Source: Lysobacteraceae bacterium
Lineage (GTDB): Bacteria > Pseudomonadota > Gammaproteobacteria > Xanthomonadales > Rhodanobacteraceae
Length of the DNA stretch: 58,245 nt
Assembly: GCA_021372495.1 (NCBI GenBank)
Contig: JAJFUF010000026.1
Coordinates: 1-58,245 of the forward strand
Reading direction: 5' to 3'
Shown here: one piece after another, positions 25,984-35,166 of the stretch
Numbering within the stretch: position 1 is the stretch's first letter
Layout: each line of letters begins with the position of its first letter
Notes under the pieces: model-generated
What the model saw: the letters and a program-made list of their open reading frames with translations, nothing else
Databases searched by the model: none
Told to the model about the DNA's origin: nothing
Translations under genes and position numbers: made by a program

Positions 25984-27177
25984 GTGTCCACCCCACTGCC
26001 CGAACCCGACGCCGACGAGCGCGCCCTGTCCCGGCGCCTGCGCGACCAGTTGCGCGAGGAGATTGCCGCGCACGGACACATCCCGTTCTCGCGCTTCATG
26101 GAGCGCTGCCTGTACGCGCCGGGGCTGGGCTACTACAGCGCCGGGCGCACCAAGTTCGGCGCCGAGGGCGACTTCGTCACCGCGCCGGAACTCGGCGAGC
26201 TGTTCGCGCGCTGCGCGGTCAACGCGGTGCTGCCGGCGCTGCGCGCGCTGGGCGCGGACGCCGATTTCCTCGAACTCGGCGGCGGCAGCGGCGCGTTCGC
26301 CGAGGCCGCGCTGCGCGCGTTCGCCGAAGCGGACACGCTGCCGCGCCGCTACCTGATCCTCGAACCCAGCGCCGACCTGCGCGAGCGCCAGCAGGCGCGG
26401 CTGCGCGCGGCGCTGCCGGCGGCGCTGGCGGCGCGCGCGGCGTGGCTGGATCGTCCGCCGGAAGACGCGTGGCGCGGCGTGCTGTTCGCCAACGAGGTGA
26501 TCGACGCGCTGCCGGCCACGCGCTTCACCGTGCGTCACGGCGAGGTGCTGGAGGAATGCGTGGCGCTGGACGGCGAGGGCCGCTTCGCGCGCGTCGACCG
26601 TCCCGCCGACGCGCTGGTCGCCGGCGCGGTGCGCCACCTCGAGGCCGACCTCGGCCAAGCGTTCGCCGACGGCTACCGCTCCGAGCTGCTGCCGCAGTTG
26701 CCGTACTGGATGCAGGCGGTAGCCGGCGCGCTCGAGGCCGGCATGATGCTGTTCGTCGACTACGGCTATCCGCGCCGCGAGTACTACCTCGCCGAGCGCA
26801 GCGACGGCACGCTGGTCGCGCACTACCGGCACCGCGCGCACGCCGATCCGTACTGGATGCCGGGCCTGCAGGACCTCACCGCGTTCGTCGACTTCACCGC
26901 GCTGGCCGAGGCCGGCAACAGCGCCGGCTTCAGCGTCGGCGCCTACCTGCCGCAGGCGCAGTTCCTGATCGCCAGCGGGCTCGCCGATGCGTTCAGCGCG
27001 GCCGGCGCGGCGGCGCCGGACGAAGCCGCGCGCTACCGCCTCGCGCAGGAGGCCAAGCGCCTGACCCTGCCCGGCGAGATGGGCGAGCGCTTCCAGGTGA
27101 TGCTGTTCGCGCGCGGCCTCGACATGCTGGCGCTGCCCGCCGAGGTGCTGCTGGCCGACCAGGGTCACCGGCTGTGA
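25984..27177 (+). CDS. MidA-like SAM-dependent methyltransferase (DUF185)
   Basis: A 397-aa protein. The GTG at 25984 gives VSTPLPEPDADERALSRRLR, followed by the family opening IPFSRFMERCLYAPGLGYYS. The SAM-binding segment is DFLELGGGSGAFAEAAL; later FANEVIDALPATRF and MLFVDYGYPRREYY are typical of the MidA/NDUFAF7 family (PF02636). The eukaryotic member methylates an arginine in a complex I subunit; the bacterial substrate is unknown. The stop overlaps the next ATG (TGATG), so it is probably translated with the YdcF-like protein. Confidence 0.9.
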   Translation: MSTPLPEPDADERALSRRLRDQLREEIAAHGHIPFSRFMERCLYAPGLGYYSAGRTKFGAEGDFVTAPELGELFARCAVNAVLPALRALGADADFLELGGGSGAFAEAALRAFAEADTLPRRYLILEPSADLRERQQARLRAALPAALAARAAWLDRPPEDAWRGVLFANEVIDALPATRFTVRHGEVLEECVALDGEGRFARVDRPADALVAGAVRHLEADLGQAFADGYRSELLPQLPYWMQAVAGALEAGMMLFVDYGYPRREYYLAERSDGTLVAHYRHRAHADPYWMPGLQDLTAFVDFTALAEAGNSAGFSVGAYLPQAQFLIASGLADAFSAAGAAAPDEAARYRLAQEAKRLTLPGEMGERFQVMLFARGLDMLALPAEVLLADQGHRL

Positions 27178-27986
27178 TGCAGGCGTTTCCCGACGTGCTG
27201 CTGTCGCCGCTGGGCGCCGGCCTGCTGCTGGCGCTGCTGCTGTGGCTGGCGCGCCGGCGCCTGCCGCGCTGGGCGCTGTGGTCCGGTCTTGCGCTGGAGC
27301 TGCTGTGCTACGCGCTGATGACGCCGCTCGGCGCCAACGCGCTGGTCGGTGCGATCGAGGCGCGCGCGCCGCGGCCATCGCGGTGTCAGGCGCCGCACCC
27401 GGCCACCATCGTCGTGCTGGCCGGCGGCATGGAGCATGCCGCGCTGGGGCCGGACGACGCCAGCGTGCTGTCCACCGCCAGCGTGCGGCGCCTGCTCGCC
27501 GCGGTGGATCTGTGGCGCGCGACGCCCGGCGCCACGCTGGTGGTCAGCGGCGGTGGCCCATTCGATCTCGCCGAAGCCACGCTGCTGGCGCATTTCGCGA
27601 TGAAGCTGGGTGTGCCGTCGGCGGCGATCCGCACCGAGACGCGCTCGCAGACCACCTGGGGAAACGCGCTGAACACGCGCCGCCTGGACGGCGTGCCCGC
27701 ACGCATCTGGCTGGTCACTTCGGCGCTGCACATGCCGCGCGCGCTGCTGGCCTTCCGCGCCGTCGGCTTCGATGCCTGCGGCTTCCCCGCCGACTTCCGC
27801 TACCTGCCGCCGCAAGGCCTCGGCGACGCGCTGCCGCAGAGCGGCGCGCTGCAGAAATCCGAGGCGGCGCTGCACGAACTGGTCGGCATGCTGCTCTATC
27901 GCGGCATCGTGCTGAAGCACCGCATCGCCGGCGATGTGGTCGTTGTGGCGCAGCCCCGACACGCAGTGGTGCACTGGTATCGCTGA
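27177..27986 (+). CDS. YdcF/ElyC-family (DUF218) membrane protein
   Basis: A 269-aa protein with two N-terminal membrane helices (GAGLLLALLLWLARRRL and LWSGLALELLCYALM) and a periplasmic DUF218 domain. Motifs: ATIVVLAGGMEHAALG, LVVSGGG, the conserved SQTTWGNALNTRRL and VTSALHMPRALLAF with the conserved His. ElyC and SanA relatives affect envelope integrity in E. coli; a similar role here is inference. Its start overlaps the methyltransferase stop. Confidence 0.9.
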   Translation: MQAFPDVLLSPLGAGLLLALLLWLARRRLPRWALWSGLALELLCYALMTPLGANALVGAIEARAPRPSRCQAPHPATIVVLAGGMEHAALGPDDASVLSTASVRRLLAAVDLWRATPGATLVVSGGGPFDLAEATLLAHFAMKLGVPSAAIRTETRSQTTWGNALNTRRLDGVPARIWLVTSALHMPRALLAFRAVGFDACGFPADFRYLPPQGLGDALPQSGALQKSEAALHELVGMLLYRGIVLKHRIAGDVVVVAQPRHAVVHWYR

Positions 27987-28053
27987 AGCAGCGGGTGAAG
28001 GTGCGTTCCACGTCAATTCGGATGATTTGGTGAAGACGACAAAGGAGGATGTC

Positions 28054-28458
28054 TTGAAATCGACGATAGCCGTGGCCTTATGTGCCTTGTTGACGGCCTG
28101 TGCCGTTGCCCCACGTCAGTCGCCCGATCCTTACCCTGGCTCTGGCGGCTTGTTTCTCGGGACTCCGAGCCAAGCAGAAATAGATAGCGGGCGTATCAAT
28201 TTTACTCCGAAAAGATTTTCCGCATTCCGCGTGGGTGCCACCACTAAAGCCGAGGTGGTCAAGAAGCTGGGCAAGCCGGCTGGGTGGATGACCAAGTCAG
28301 ATGGCACGTCAGAGCTCGAATACGACTACATGGGGGAAAGCTTGCTGCCGGGAATGCGGCGAGTCATCTATACGTTTTTTACCTTCGATTCCGACAGGAT
28401 ACTGAGCGAGATGCAGTATCCAGGGTACGAAGACCGCAAGAAATCAGGGCGGCAGTAG
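28054..28458 (+). CDS. Small lipoprotein, BamE/SmpA-like fold possible
   Basis: A 134-aa lipoprotein with a TTG start chosen because AAAGGAGG lies 5 nt upstream. The signal peptide MKSTIAVALCALLTAC ends in an LTAC lipobox. The mature part contains FRVGATTKAEVVKKLGKP, then a beta-rich stretch LEYDYMGES and VIYTFFTFDSDRILSEMQYP, which resembles the small SmpA/OmlA (BamE) fold (the G-x-T-x2-E-V-x3-LG-x-P helix-strand unit). GC content is clearly lower than that of its neighbours across about 28,000-28,560, suggesting recent acquisition. Function unknown; outer membrane attachment is inferred. Confidence 0.8.
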   Translation: MKSTIAVALCALLTACAVAPRQSPDPYPGSGGLFLGTPSQAEIDSGRINFTPKRFSAFRVGATTKAEVVKKLGKPAGWMTKSDGTSELEYDYMGESLLPGMRRVIYTFFTFDSDRILSEMQYPGYEDRKKSGRQ

Positions 28459-28564
28459 AAAATCCCGGAATGGTGATTGCGATGGGCGTCGCTGGAAGGT
28501 AGCCATGATTTGATGGATTGATCTGCGCCTTCTGCTTCTTCGCGGATTCACGGGTCGTGAACAA

Positions 28565-29803
28565 CTACCCGGAGTTCGAACATGGGCGCGGCACGGCGAC
28601 GATCGCCGCCAGCCGCGCCTTGCGCATCGCTTCGGCGATGGCGGGTCCGTTCAGGCCGTCCGCCACGAACGGCGCGGCCTTGACCGCCGCGGCGGCGGCG
28701 AAGGCGGCGCGCAGGTAGTCGGCCTGCAGGTAGGCGGCGTCGGCCAGGCCGAGGCGGCCGCGCTTGTCGGCCTCGCAGGCCTGCAGGAAGGTTTCCAGCC
28801 GCTCGCCGCGGCGGAATGCGTCGAGCTGCTCCAGCAGTTCCAGCACGGTGCCGGGCTTCAGTTCCAGCGCGCGGTGCGCGACCAGGTGATGGCGGCAGAC
28901 CAGCTCGGCCAGCGCGGCGTAGTCGGCCGGTACCTTCAGGCGCGCGCACAGCGCGCGCAACGGCGCGACGCCGCGCTGCTCGTGCATCACGTGGCGCGGC
29001 AGCTCGTGCTTCGGCGTCAGCGCCTTGCCGAGGTCGTGCGCGAACGCGCAGAAGCCGACGCGTGCGTCGCCGGGCGCCAGCCGCGCGGCGGCGTCCAGCA
29101 CCAGCTCCATGTGCACGCCGGTGTCGACCTCGGGGTGGAATTCCGCGCGCTGCGGCACGCCGTACAGCGCGTCGACTTCGGGGAACAGCGCGGCCAGCGC
29201 GCCGCACGCGCGCAGCGTGCGCAGGAACGCCGACGGCTGCGGCTCGGCCAGCGCCTTCTGCGTCTCCGCCCACACCCGCTCGGGCACCAGGTGATCGACC
29301 TCGCCGTCGGCGACCATGGCGCGCATCAGCGCCAGCGTTTCTTCGGCGACGCCGAAGCCGAGCGGCGCGTAGCGCGCGGCGAAGCGCGCCACGCGCAGCA
29401 CGCGCACCGGGTCCTCGACGAATGCCGGCGAGACGTGACGCAGCACGCGCGCTTCGAGATCGCGCGCGCCGCCGAACGGATCGACCCGCGCGCCGTGCTC
29501 GTCCTCGGCCATGGCGTTGATGGTGAGGTCGCGGCGCTCGAGGTCCTGTTCCAGCGTCACCGACGGATCGGCGTGGAAGGCGAAGCCGTGGTAGCCGCGG
29601 CCGGTCTTGCGCTCGGTGCGCGCCAGCGCGTACTCCTCGCCGGTTTGCGGATGCAGGAACACCGGGAAGTCCTTGCCGACCGGCTTGTAGCCTTGCGCCA
29701 GCATGTCCTCGGGGCGTGCGCCGACGACGACGTAGTCGCGGTCGGTGACCGTGCGTCCCAGCAGCCTGTCGCGGACCGCGCCGCCGACCAGATAGATGCG
29801 CAT
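28565..29803 (-). CDS. cca: CCA-adding tRNA nucleotidyltransferase
   Basis: A 412-aa enzyme that builds or repairs the CCA end of tRNA. The N-terminus [17 protein letters not shown] and [10 protein letters not shown] carry the class II nucleotidyltransferase motif; the [15 protein letters not shown] and [17 protein letters not shown] regions are the nucleotide-selection motifs. An HD phosphohydrolase domain is present ([17 protein letters not shown]). Single-gene arrangement on the minus strand, upstream of a repeat-rich gap. Confidence 0.97.
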   Translation of the reverse strand: MRIYLVGGAVRDRLLGRTVTDRDYVVVGARPEDMLAQGYKPVGKDFPVFLHPQTGEEYALARTERKTGRGYHGFAFHADPSVTLEQDLERRDLTINAMAEDEHGARVDPFGGARDLEARVLRHVSPAFVEDPVRVLRVARFAARYAPLGFGVAEETLALMRAMVADGEVDHLVPERVWAETQKALAEPQPSAFLRTLRACGALAALFPEVDALYGVPQRAEFHPEVDTGVHMELVLDAAARLAPGDARVGFCAFAHDLGKALTPKHELPRHVMHEQRGVAPLRALCARLKVPADYAALAELVCRHHLVAHRALELKPGTVLELLEQLDAFRRGERLETFLQACEADKRGRLGLADAAYLQADYLRAAFAAAAAVKAAPFVADGLNGPAIAEAMRKARLAAIVAVPRPCSNSG

Positions 29804-29847
29804 GGCGCGATTGTGCCATGCGTTGATTGCTGCCCCGAAGAGATTCC

Positions 29848-29928
29848 TGGACGCGGATCGGCGCGGATCGGCGCGGATAAAGCCCGGTCTCCATCCGCGC
29901 TCATCCGCGTCGGTCCGCGCAGATCCGC
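29848..29928. repeat. Long imperfect palindrome of CGCGGAT units
   Basis: The left half has three CGCGGAT units spaced by CGG (29852-29878). The right half has ATCCGCG / ATCCGCG / GTCCGCG / ATCCGCG (from about 29893). The two halves are near reverse complements around a central AAAGCCCGGTCTCC, so the transcript could fold into a long hairpin. It lies in the 339-bp gap between cca and the NDUFA9-like gene, which holds no recognisable gene. Repeats of this kind are dispersed in Xanthomonadaceae genomes (from memory). Confidence 0.7.
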
Positions 29929-29995
29929 GCCCAAGATCCTTGGCTCCACGCCGCCTGCGCCAGCGAGCGCCTGCACGAATCGACTGACGTCATGT

Positions 29996-30117
29996 CCGCG
30001 AAAGCGGGCATCCATTGAAGATGGCGGGATGGATGACACGCCGCTCCTGCGGCGTGCCCGTTGGGCCGCCTTCGGCGTTCGCTACGGCTTCCTGCCTGCG
30101 CAGTCCCGCTTTCGCGG
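29996..30117. repeat. Element bounded by a 13-bp exact inverted repeat
   Basis: CCGCGAAAGCGGG at 29996-30008 is the exact reverse complement of CCCGCTTTCGCGG at 30105-30117, about 96 bp apart. The interior has a second hairpin, GACACGCCGC / GCGGCGTGCC. This looks like the widespread class of extragenic repeats beginning near CGCGAAAGCGGGCATCCA. It sits next to the CGCGGAT palindrome, so the gap is a repeat hotspot. Confidence 0.65.
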
Positions 30118-30142
30118 GCATGGCGGCCCGGACAAAGGTCTG

Positions 30143-31084
30143 CTAGCTGCGCAGCGTGGCGCGTGCCGCCTCGATGCGCGCCTGCCGGCCGCGGTCGTGC
30201 AGCAGCGCCGGCAGCATCGGCGCGAAGCGGTGCGGCGCGATGCCGAGCGCGGCGAGGCCGTCGACGCTGCCGACCGAATCGGTCAGCAGCGAGCGGAAGT
30301 TGTCCAGCGAGAACGGCTTGCCCGGCAGGCATCCGGCGACCGCGGCCTGCAACCGGCCGAGCGCGTCCGGCAGCCCGAGCACCGCGCGGCGCACGCCCAT
30401 CGCGTCGCGGATCAGGCGCACGATTTCGCCGAGCGTCAGCACGTCGGGCCCGTACAGCTCGAAGGTGCGCCCCGCGGTTTCGCGCGGGGCGGCCACGCAG
30501 CGCGCGATCGCCTCGACCACGTCGCCGACGTACACCGGCGCCATCTTCGCGTGCGGCCGCGCCAGCGGCAGCACCGGCGCGATGCGCAGCAGGCCGGCGA
30601 AGCGCGTCACCAGGCCGTCGCCGTGGCCGAAGATCACCGCGGACTGCAGCAGCGTCCAGGCGAGCCCGGACTGCTTCACCTCCGTTTCCGCTTCGCCGCG
30701 CGTCCGTAAGTACTTCGATTCGCCTTGGCCGGCCTTCAGCGCGCTCATCTGCACCAGCCGCGGCACGCCCATCTGCCGGCAGGCGTCGACCAGGGTATGG
30801 GTCAGCTCGACGTGGACGCGGCGGAAGCTCTGGCCGCGCGTCTCGTTGAGGATGCCGACCAGGTTCAGCGCGACGTCGGCCTTGCCGAGGTGGCGCGCCA
30901 GCGCGGCGCGGTCGTAGACGTCGGCGCTGACCACGCGCACCTGCGGCAGCACGGTCAATTCGAGGTGCTGCTCGCGGTTGCGCGAGAGCACGGTGATCGC
31001 GTGGCCGTCGGCGGCGAGGCGCGGCAGCAGGTGGCTGCCGACGAAGCCGGTGCCGCCGAGGACGAGCAGTCGTAGTGCGGGCAT
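30143..31084 (-). CDS. Complex I NDUFA9-like NAD(P)-binding protein
   Basis: A 313-aa atypical short-chain dehydrogenase. The Rossmann motif is at the start: LRLLVLGGTGFVGSHLLPRL. RRVHVELTHTLVDACRQ and VPRLVQMSALKAGQGESKYL follow the layout of the complex I NDUFA9 subunit family. The usual YxxxK becomes YLRTRGEAE (Tyr-x3-Arg), as often in non-catalytic members. It probably binds a dinucleotide; a respiratory role is inferred from the family only. Confidence 0.9.
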   Translation of the reverse strand: MPALRLLVLGGTGFVGSHLLPRLAADGHAITVLSRNREQHLELTVLPQVRVVSADVYDRAALARHLGKADVALNLVGILNETRGQSFRRVHVELTHTLVDACRQMGVPRLVQMSALKAGQGESKYLRTRGEAETEVKQSGLAWTLLQSAVIFGHGDGLVTRFAGLLRIAPVLPLARPHAKMAPVYVGDVVEAIARCVAAPRETAGRTFELYGPDVLTLGEIVRLIRDAMGVRRAVLGLPDALGRLQAAVAGCLPGKPFSLDNFRSLLTDSVGSVDGLAALGIAPHRFAPMLPALLHDRGRQARIEAARATLRS

Positions 31085-31353
31085 CTGCGTACCCCTCCGT
31101 GAATGCGCCGACGACATGGCGGATTCCGTGCCGCGCCGCGCGCAAGGCGCGCTGCGGCGCGGCAAGGATGAGCCGCGGCGGTCGCGGCGGCAAGCGCGCG
31201 CCGGCCGGCGGCGTCCGCGCGAGCCTGCCGCGAACGGCGCGCGCATTTCGCCGCGCTGCGTCAAGGAAACGGCGGATTCCGTTCCGGCGACGGCAGGGGC
31301 GGCGCGTGCGCGGTTCCGTGCGTCCGCAGCGCGGATTCGGTGCGTCCGGGACG

Positions 31354-33369
31354 CTAGGGCCGCTGCGTCACCGCGCTGCCCGCGCTTTCCGCCGCCGGCG
31401 GCGCCGGGCACACCACCGGCCTGCGCGCGGCGTCGGCGGTGGGTGGCGCGTAGTCCTGGCCGGATGCCGGCATGCGCGTGGACAGCGCCAGCGCCTGGCC
31501 GTGCATGCGCCAGTCGTAGATCACGCTGAAGGCGAGGATGCGCGCGACGTACTCGCGCGTCTCGCGATACGGGATGGTGGCGATGAACAGGTCCGGCGGC
31601 AGGTCGCCGCGCGTGGACAGCCAGCGGTTCAGCAGGTCGGGCCCGGCGTTGTAGGCGGCGCTGGCCAGCCACGGGTTGCCGTAGCGCTGTTCCAGCCGCG
31701 CCAGGTAGCGCGTGCCGAGCGGGATGTTCACGGCTGGATCGAACAGCGAATCGGGGCCGGCGTAGGGCAGCGTTGCGGCGTGCGCCAGCTGTTCGGCGGT
31801 CTTCGGCAGCAGTTGCATCAGGCCGCGCGCGTCGGCGCCGGAACGCGCGTCGGCGACCCATGCGCTCTCGGCGCGGATGATCGCGTAGGCCCAGGCCGGG
31901 TCGATGCCGGCCGCGCGCGATTCGCGCAGCACGCGCTGCTCGCGCGCCAGCGGGAAGCGCTGCTCGTACAGGCGCAGCGCGTCGCCGCTGCTGAACGCGA
32001 ACAGGGCGCGGTCGTACCAGCCGCGCCGGTAGGCGAGGTCGGCGGCGAGGCGGCGACCGGCCGGGTCGAGCGCCTCCCACGCGCGCGCCCATTCGCGCCG
32101 CGCCTGCGGCAGCAGGTCCAGCGCATGGAACTCGAACGCGCGCCGCATGCCGGGCAGGGCGAGCACGCGCTGCGTACCGGCGTCGTCCGCGGCGAGGGTT
32201 TCGGGGCAGATCGCATAGGGTGCGCCGACGCGGTCGGCGGCGAGGAAGCCGTAGAAGTTCGCATCGCGCGCCAGCGCCTCGTACAGCGGTCGCGCTTCGT
32301 CCTTGCGGCCGAGCGCGTCGAGCACGCGCGCGCGCAGGTAGCGCCACTCGGCGTCCTGCGCCTGCGTGGGCGAGAGCGCGTCGAGTGCCGCCAGCGCGCC
32401 GCTCCAATCGCGGGCGGCCAGCGCCACGCGCACGCGCCATTCGCGGGTGGCGTCGGTCTGCGCGTCGGCCGGCAGTGCGGCCAGGCGCGCCGCCGCGTCG
32501 TCGTCGAAGTCGGTGGCGCGATACAGCGCGATCGCGGCGAGGATGCGGTCGCGCTCGGCGGCGGGGAAGGCGAAGCGCGGCGCCAGCGCATTCCAGGCGG
32601 CCTCGGCGCGGCCGCTGTCGCTGCGCGCGAGGCGCGGCATGCCCAGCGCCACCGCCATGCGGCTGCGCGGCGCGTCCGGCCAGGCCGTCGCAGCGGCCAT
32701 CGCGGCGGCCGGGTCGCGCAGCGCGTCGGCGATGCGGCGCGCGGCGTCCTGCTCGTCGGCGGGCAGCCACGGCGCCAGCGCGGCGACGGTGCCCGCCGCG
32801 CCCGCGCCGGCGGCGCGTTCGATGCGCGCCCACACGCGCTCGCCGGTCAGCAGGCCGCGCTGGCGCGCCCAGTCCAGTACCGGATCGCAGGCGTCGGGCA
32901 GGCGCGGTTGCTGCCACAGCGCGGCGAGGTCGCGTTCGAAGTCCAGCGTCGCGCCCTGGGCGAGGCGCGCCTGCAGCGCGGCGCAGGCCAGCGTGTCGCC
33001 GCCGCGGCCATCGTAGAGGGCGAGAAAGTCGCCCCAGTCCCGGCGGCGCGCGAGTTCCTGCAGGAAGTCGCGGCGCAGCTCGGCGGCAGGGATCAGGTCG
33101 GGCCAGCGCGTCAGGTAGGCCTCGACCGCGGCGCGGTCGACCCGCGCGAGATCGTGTTCCAGCGCGGCGGCTTCGAGGTAGGGATAGAGCGGATAGTCCT
33201 CGAGCTGCGGCGCGTAGCGCTTCCAGCCGGGATCGCCGTCCTGCGCCAGCGCGTAGGCCTGGCGGAATACGTCGCGCTGGGCGGCGTCGTCGTCGGCCGC
33301 GGCGAACGGCGCGGCGAGGGCGAGGGCGGTGAGCAGCAGGCGCACATGGAGGCGCTGGCGGGCGGACAT
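31354..33369 (-). CDS. slt: Soluble lytic murein transglycosylase
   Basis: A 671-aa periplasmic enzyme that cleaves peptidoglycan glycan strands with 1,6-anhydro product formation. A signal peptide (LLLTALALAAPFAAA) is followed by a long alpha-helical superhelix. The C-terminal SLT domain carries the catalytic glutamate in AIIRAESAWVADARS (Glu501), the GLMQLLPKTAEQLA motif and YLARLEQRYGNPWLASAAYN with NAGP. A Pro/Ala-rich tail ends the protein. A 269-bp gap without a gene separates it from the NDUFA9-like gene. Confidence 0.95.
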   Translation of the reverse strand: MSARQRLHVRLLLTALALAAPFAAADDDAAQRDVFRQAYALAQDGDPGWKRYAPQLEDYPLYPYLEAAALEHDLARVDRAAVEAYLTRWPDLIPAAELRRDFLQELARRRDWGDFLALYDGRGGDTLACAALQARLAQGATLDFERDLAALWQQPRLPDACDPVLDWARQRGLLTGERVWARIERAAGAGAAGTVAALAPWLPADEQDAARRIADALRDPAAAMAAATAWPDAPRSRMAVALGMPRLARSDSGRAEAAWNALAPRFAFPAAERDRILAAIALYRATDFDDDAAARLAALPADAQTDATREWRVRVALAARDWSGALAALDALSPTQAQDAEWRYLRARVLDALGRKDEARPLYEALARDANFYGFLAADRVGAPYAICPETLAADDAGTQRVLALPGMRRAFEFHALDLLPQARREWARAWEALDPAGRRLAADLAYRRGWYDRALFAFSSGDALRLYEQRFPLAREQRVLRESRAAGIDPAWAYAIIRAESAWVADARSGADARGLMQLLPKTAEQLAHAATLPYAGPDSLFDPAVNIPLGTRYLARLEQRYGNPWLASAAYNAGPDLLNRWLSTRGDLPPDLFIATIPYRETREYVARILAFSVIYDWRMHGQALALSTRMPASGQDYAPPTADAARRPVVCPAPPAAESAGSAVTQRP

Positions 33370-33492
33370 GGTGCGGACGGTTCTCCGGCGCGGCGCGATT
33401 CGCGCGCATTTTAGTCGCAGCGTGCCCGAGCACAGGTAAAATTCATGTCACCGTGCGCGCCGCGCCGGCCGTTCTCCCGACCCGGAATCCGC

Positions 33493-35145
33493 ATGGCGTC
33501 CCCCATCGTTCCTGCGCGCCGCACGCTGCTGCTCGCGCTGCTTCTGCTCGCCGCCGCCGCCAACCTGTACTGGTGGCGCCTCGGCCGTCCGGTCGCGCTG
33601 GCCGACGCGCCGGACGGGCGCATCGCCTGCGTCTCCTATACGCCGTTCCACCAGCCGGGCGAATCGCCGCTGGATCCGCGCGCGGTGATCGCGCCGGGGC
33701 GCATCGAGCGCGACCTGCGCGCGCTGTCGACGCGCTTCGGCTGCGTGCGCACCTACTCGGTCGGCGGCGGCATGGATGCCGTGCCGCGCATCGCCCGGCG
33801 CTACGGCATGCAGGTGCTGCTCGGGGTGTGGCTGGCGCGCGATCCGGTCGCCAACGAGCGCGAGATCGCCGCCGGCATCGCGTTGGCGCGGCAGTACCGC
33901 GACACGGTGCGCGCGCTGGTCGTCGGCAACGAGGTGATGCTGCGCGGCGAGCTGCCGGCGGCGACGCTCGCCGACGCCATCCGCCGCGTGCGCACGGCGA
34001 CCGGCCTGCCGACCACCTACGCCGACGTGTGGGAATTCTGGCTGCGCTACCCGCGGCTCGCCGACGCGGTCGATTTCATCACCATCCACGTGCTGCCGTA
34101 CTGGGAAGACGATCCCGTACCGGTGCGGGACGCGGTCGCGCACGTGCGCGACATCCGCGCGCGCGTCGCCGCGGCGTTTCCCGGCAAGGCGGTGCTGATC
34201 GGCGAGACCGGCTGGCCCAGCGCCGGCCGCCAGCGTGCCGGCGCGGTGCCGAGCCTGGTGAACGAGGCGCGCTTCGTGCGCGAATTCCTCGCCTGGGCCG
34301 CGCAGGCGCGCGTGCCGTACAACCTGATCGAAGCCTTCGACCAGCCGTGGAAGCGCACTCTGGAAGGCACCGCCGGCGGTTACTGGGGCCTGTTCGACGT
34401 GCGTTACCGGCCGAAGTTTCCGCTGCAGGGGCCGGTGACCGAAGTGCCGCGCTGGTGGCTCGGCCCCGTTGCCGGCGCAGCGCTGGCGCTGCTGTTCGCG
34501 CTGCCGGCGCTGCTGCGCCGCGGCGGGCGGCGTGGCGCCGCGCCCGCCGTGCTGCTGCTGGCGGGCGACGCCGTCGGCGCCGCGCTGGCCGCGCAGTGGC
34601 GCTACATGGGCATGGCCGAGCGCGGTCCGTTCGAATGGGGCGTCGCCGCTGGGTGCACGGCGCTGATGCTGGTCACCTGTGCGCTGATCGCCCATGCGCT
34701 GGCGCGCTGGCTGCGCGACGGCGCGTCGGCGCTGGTGCTCGACAGCGGCGCGACGGCGCTGCGGCGCGATGCGCGCGGCGGGCTGGGCCGCTGGTTGGGG
34801 CTGGCGCGCTTCGGCTGGCTGTTCGGTGCCGCGCTGGTCGCGCTGCTGCTGGCCTTCGATGCGCGCTACCGCGATTTCCTGCTGCCGCTGTACGCGCCGC
34901 CGGTGGCGGGTTTCGCGCTGCTCGCGCTGAGCGGCCTCGCGGCGCGGCGGCCGCTGGCGCTGGAGGAGCGCCTGCTGGCCGTCTGGGTCGGCGCCTCGGC
35001 CGCGCTGACGGTGGCGCTGGAAGGTTGGGCCAACGCGTATGCGCTGGCGTGGGCGGCGCTGTGTCTCGCGTTCTGCGCCGCCGTGCTGCTGCCCGACCGC
35101 GGCGCACGCTTGCGTGCGCCAGCCGAGTCGCTGGGCGGGCCGTAG
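33493..35145 (+). CDS. GH17-family beta-glucan enzyme with membrane domain
   Basis: A 550-aa protein. An N-terminal membrane helix (LLLALLLLAAAANLYWW) is followed by a GH17 barrel. Both expected catalytic glutamates are visible: the acid/base in ALVVGNEVMLRGEL and the nucleophile in VLIGETGWPSAGRQR. After residue ~315 there are about seven membrane helices. Related proteobacterial proteins (NdvC-like) transfer or remodel beta-1,3/1,6-glucans; the substrate here is inferred. The TAG stop is supplied by a small hairpin repeat shared with the convergent gene. Confidence 0.88.
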   Translation: MASPIVPARRTLLLALLLLAAAANLYWWRLGRPVALADAPDGRIACVSYTPFHQPGESPLDPRAVIAPGRIERDLRALSTRFGCVRTYSVGGGMDAVPRIARRYGMQVLLGVWLARDPVANEREIAAGIALARQYRDTVRALVVGNEVMLRGELPAATLADAIRRVRTATGLPTTYADVWEFWLRYPRLADAVDFITIHVLPYWEDDPVPVRDAVAHVRDIRARVAAAFPGKAVLIGETGWPSAGRQRAGAVPSLVNEARFVREFLAWAAQARVPYNLIEAFDQPWKRTLEGTAGGYWGLFDVRYRPKFPLQGPVTEVPRWWLGPVAGAALALLFALPALLRRGGRRGAAPAVLLLAGDAVGAALAAQWRYMGMAERGPFEWGVAAGCTALMLVTCALIAHALARWLRDGASALVLDSGATALRRDARGGLGRWLGLARFGWLFGAALVALLLAFDARYRDFLLPLYAPPVAGFALLALSGLAARRPLALEERLLAVWVGASAALTVALEGWANAYALAWAALCLAFCAAVLLPDRGARLRAPAESLGGP

Positions 35146-35166
35146 GGCGGGTTTCAGCCCGCCGCT
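35141..35166. repeat. Dispersed hairpin repeat, copy 1
   Basis: CGTAGGGCGGGTTTCAGCCC followed by GCCGCT; stem GGCGGG / CCCGCC. It supplies the TAG stop of the GH17 gene (35143-35145) and the TGA stop of the convergent membrane protein (35154-35156). A near-identical copy is at 52473-52497. Confidence 0.75.

Noticed and set aside
29804..30142. Possible CRISPR-like array because of repeated CGCGGAT units
   Set aside because: Units are too short and spacers only three bases; the halves are inverted, so it is a palindrome and not an array. No cas genes.
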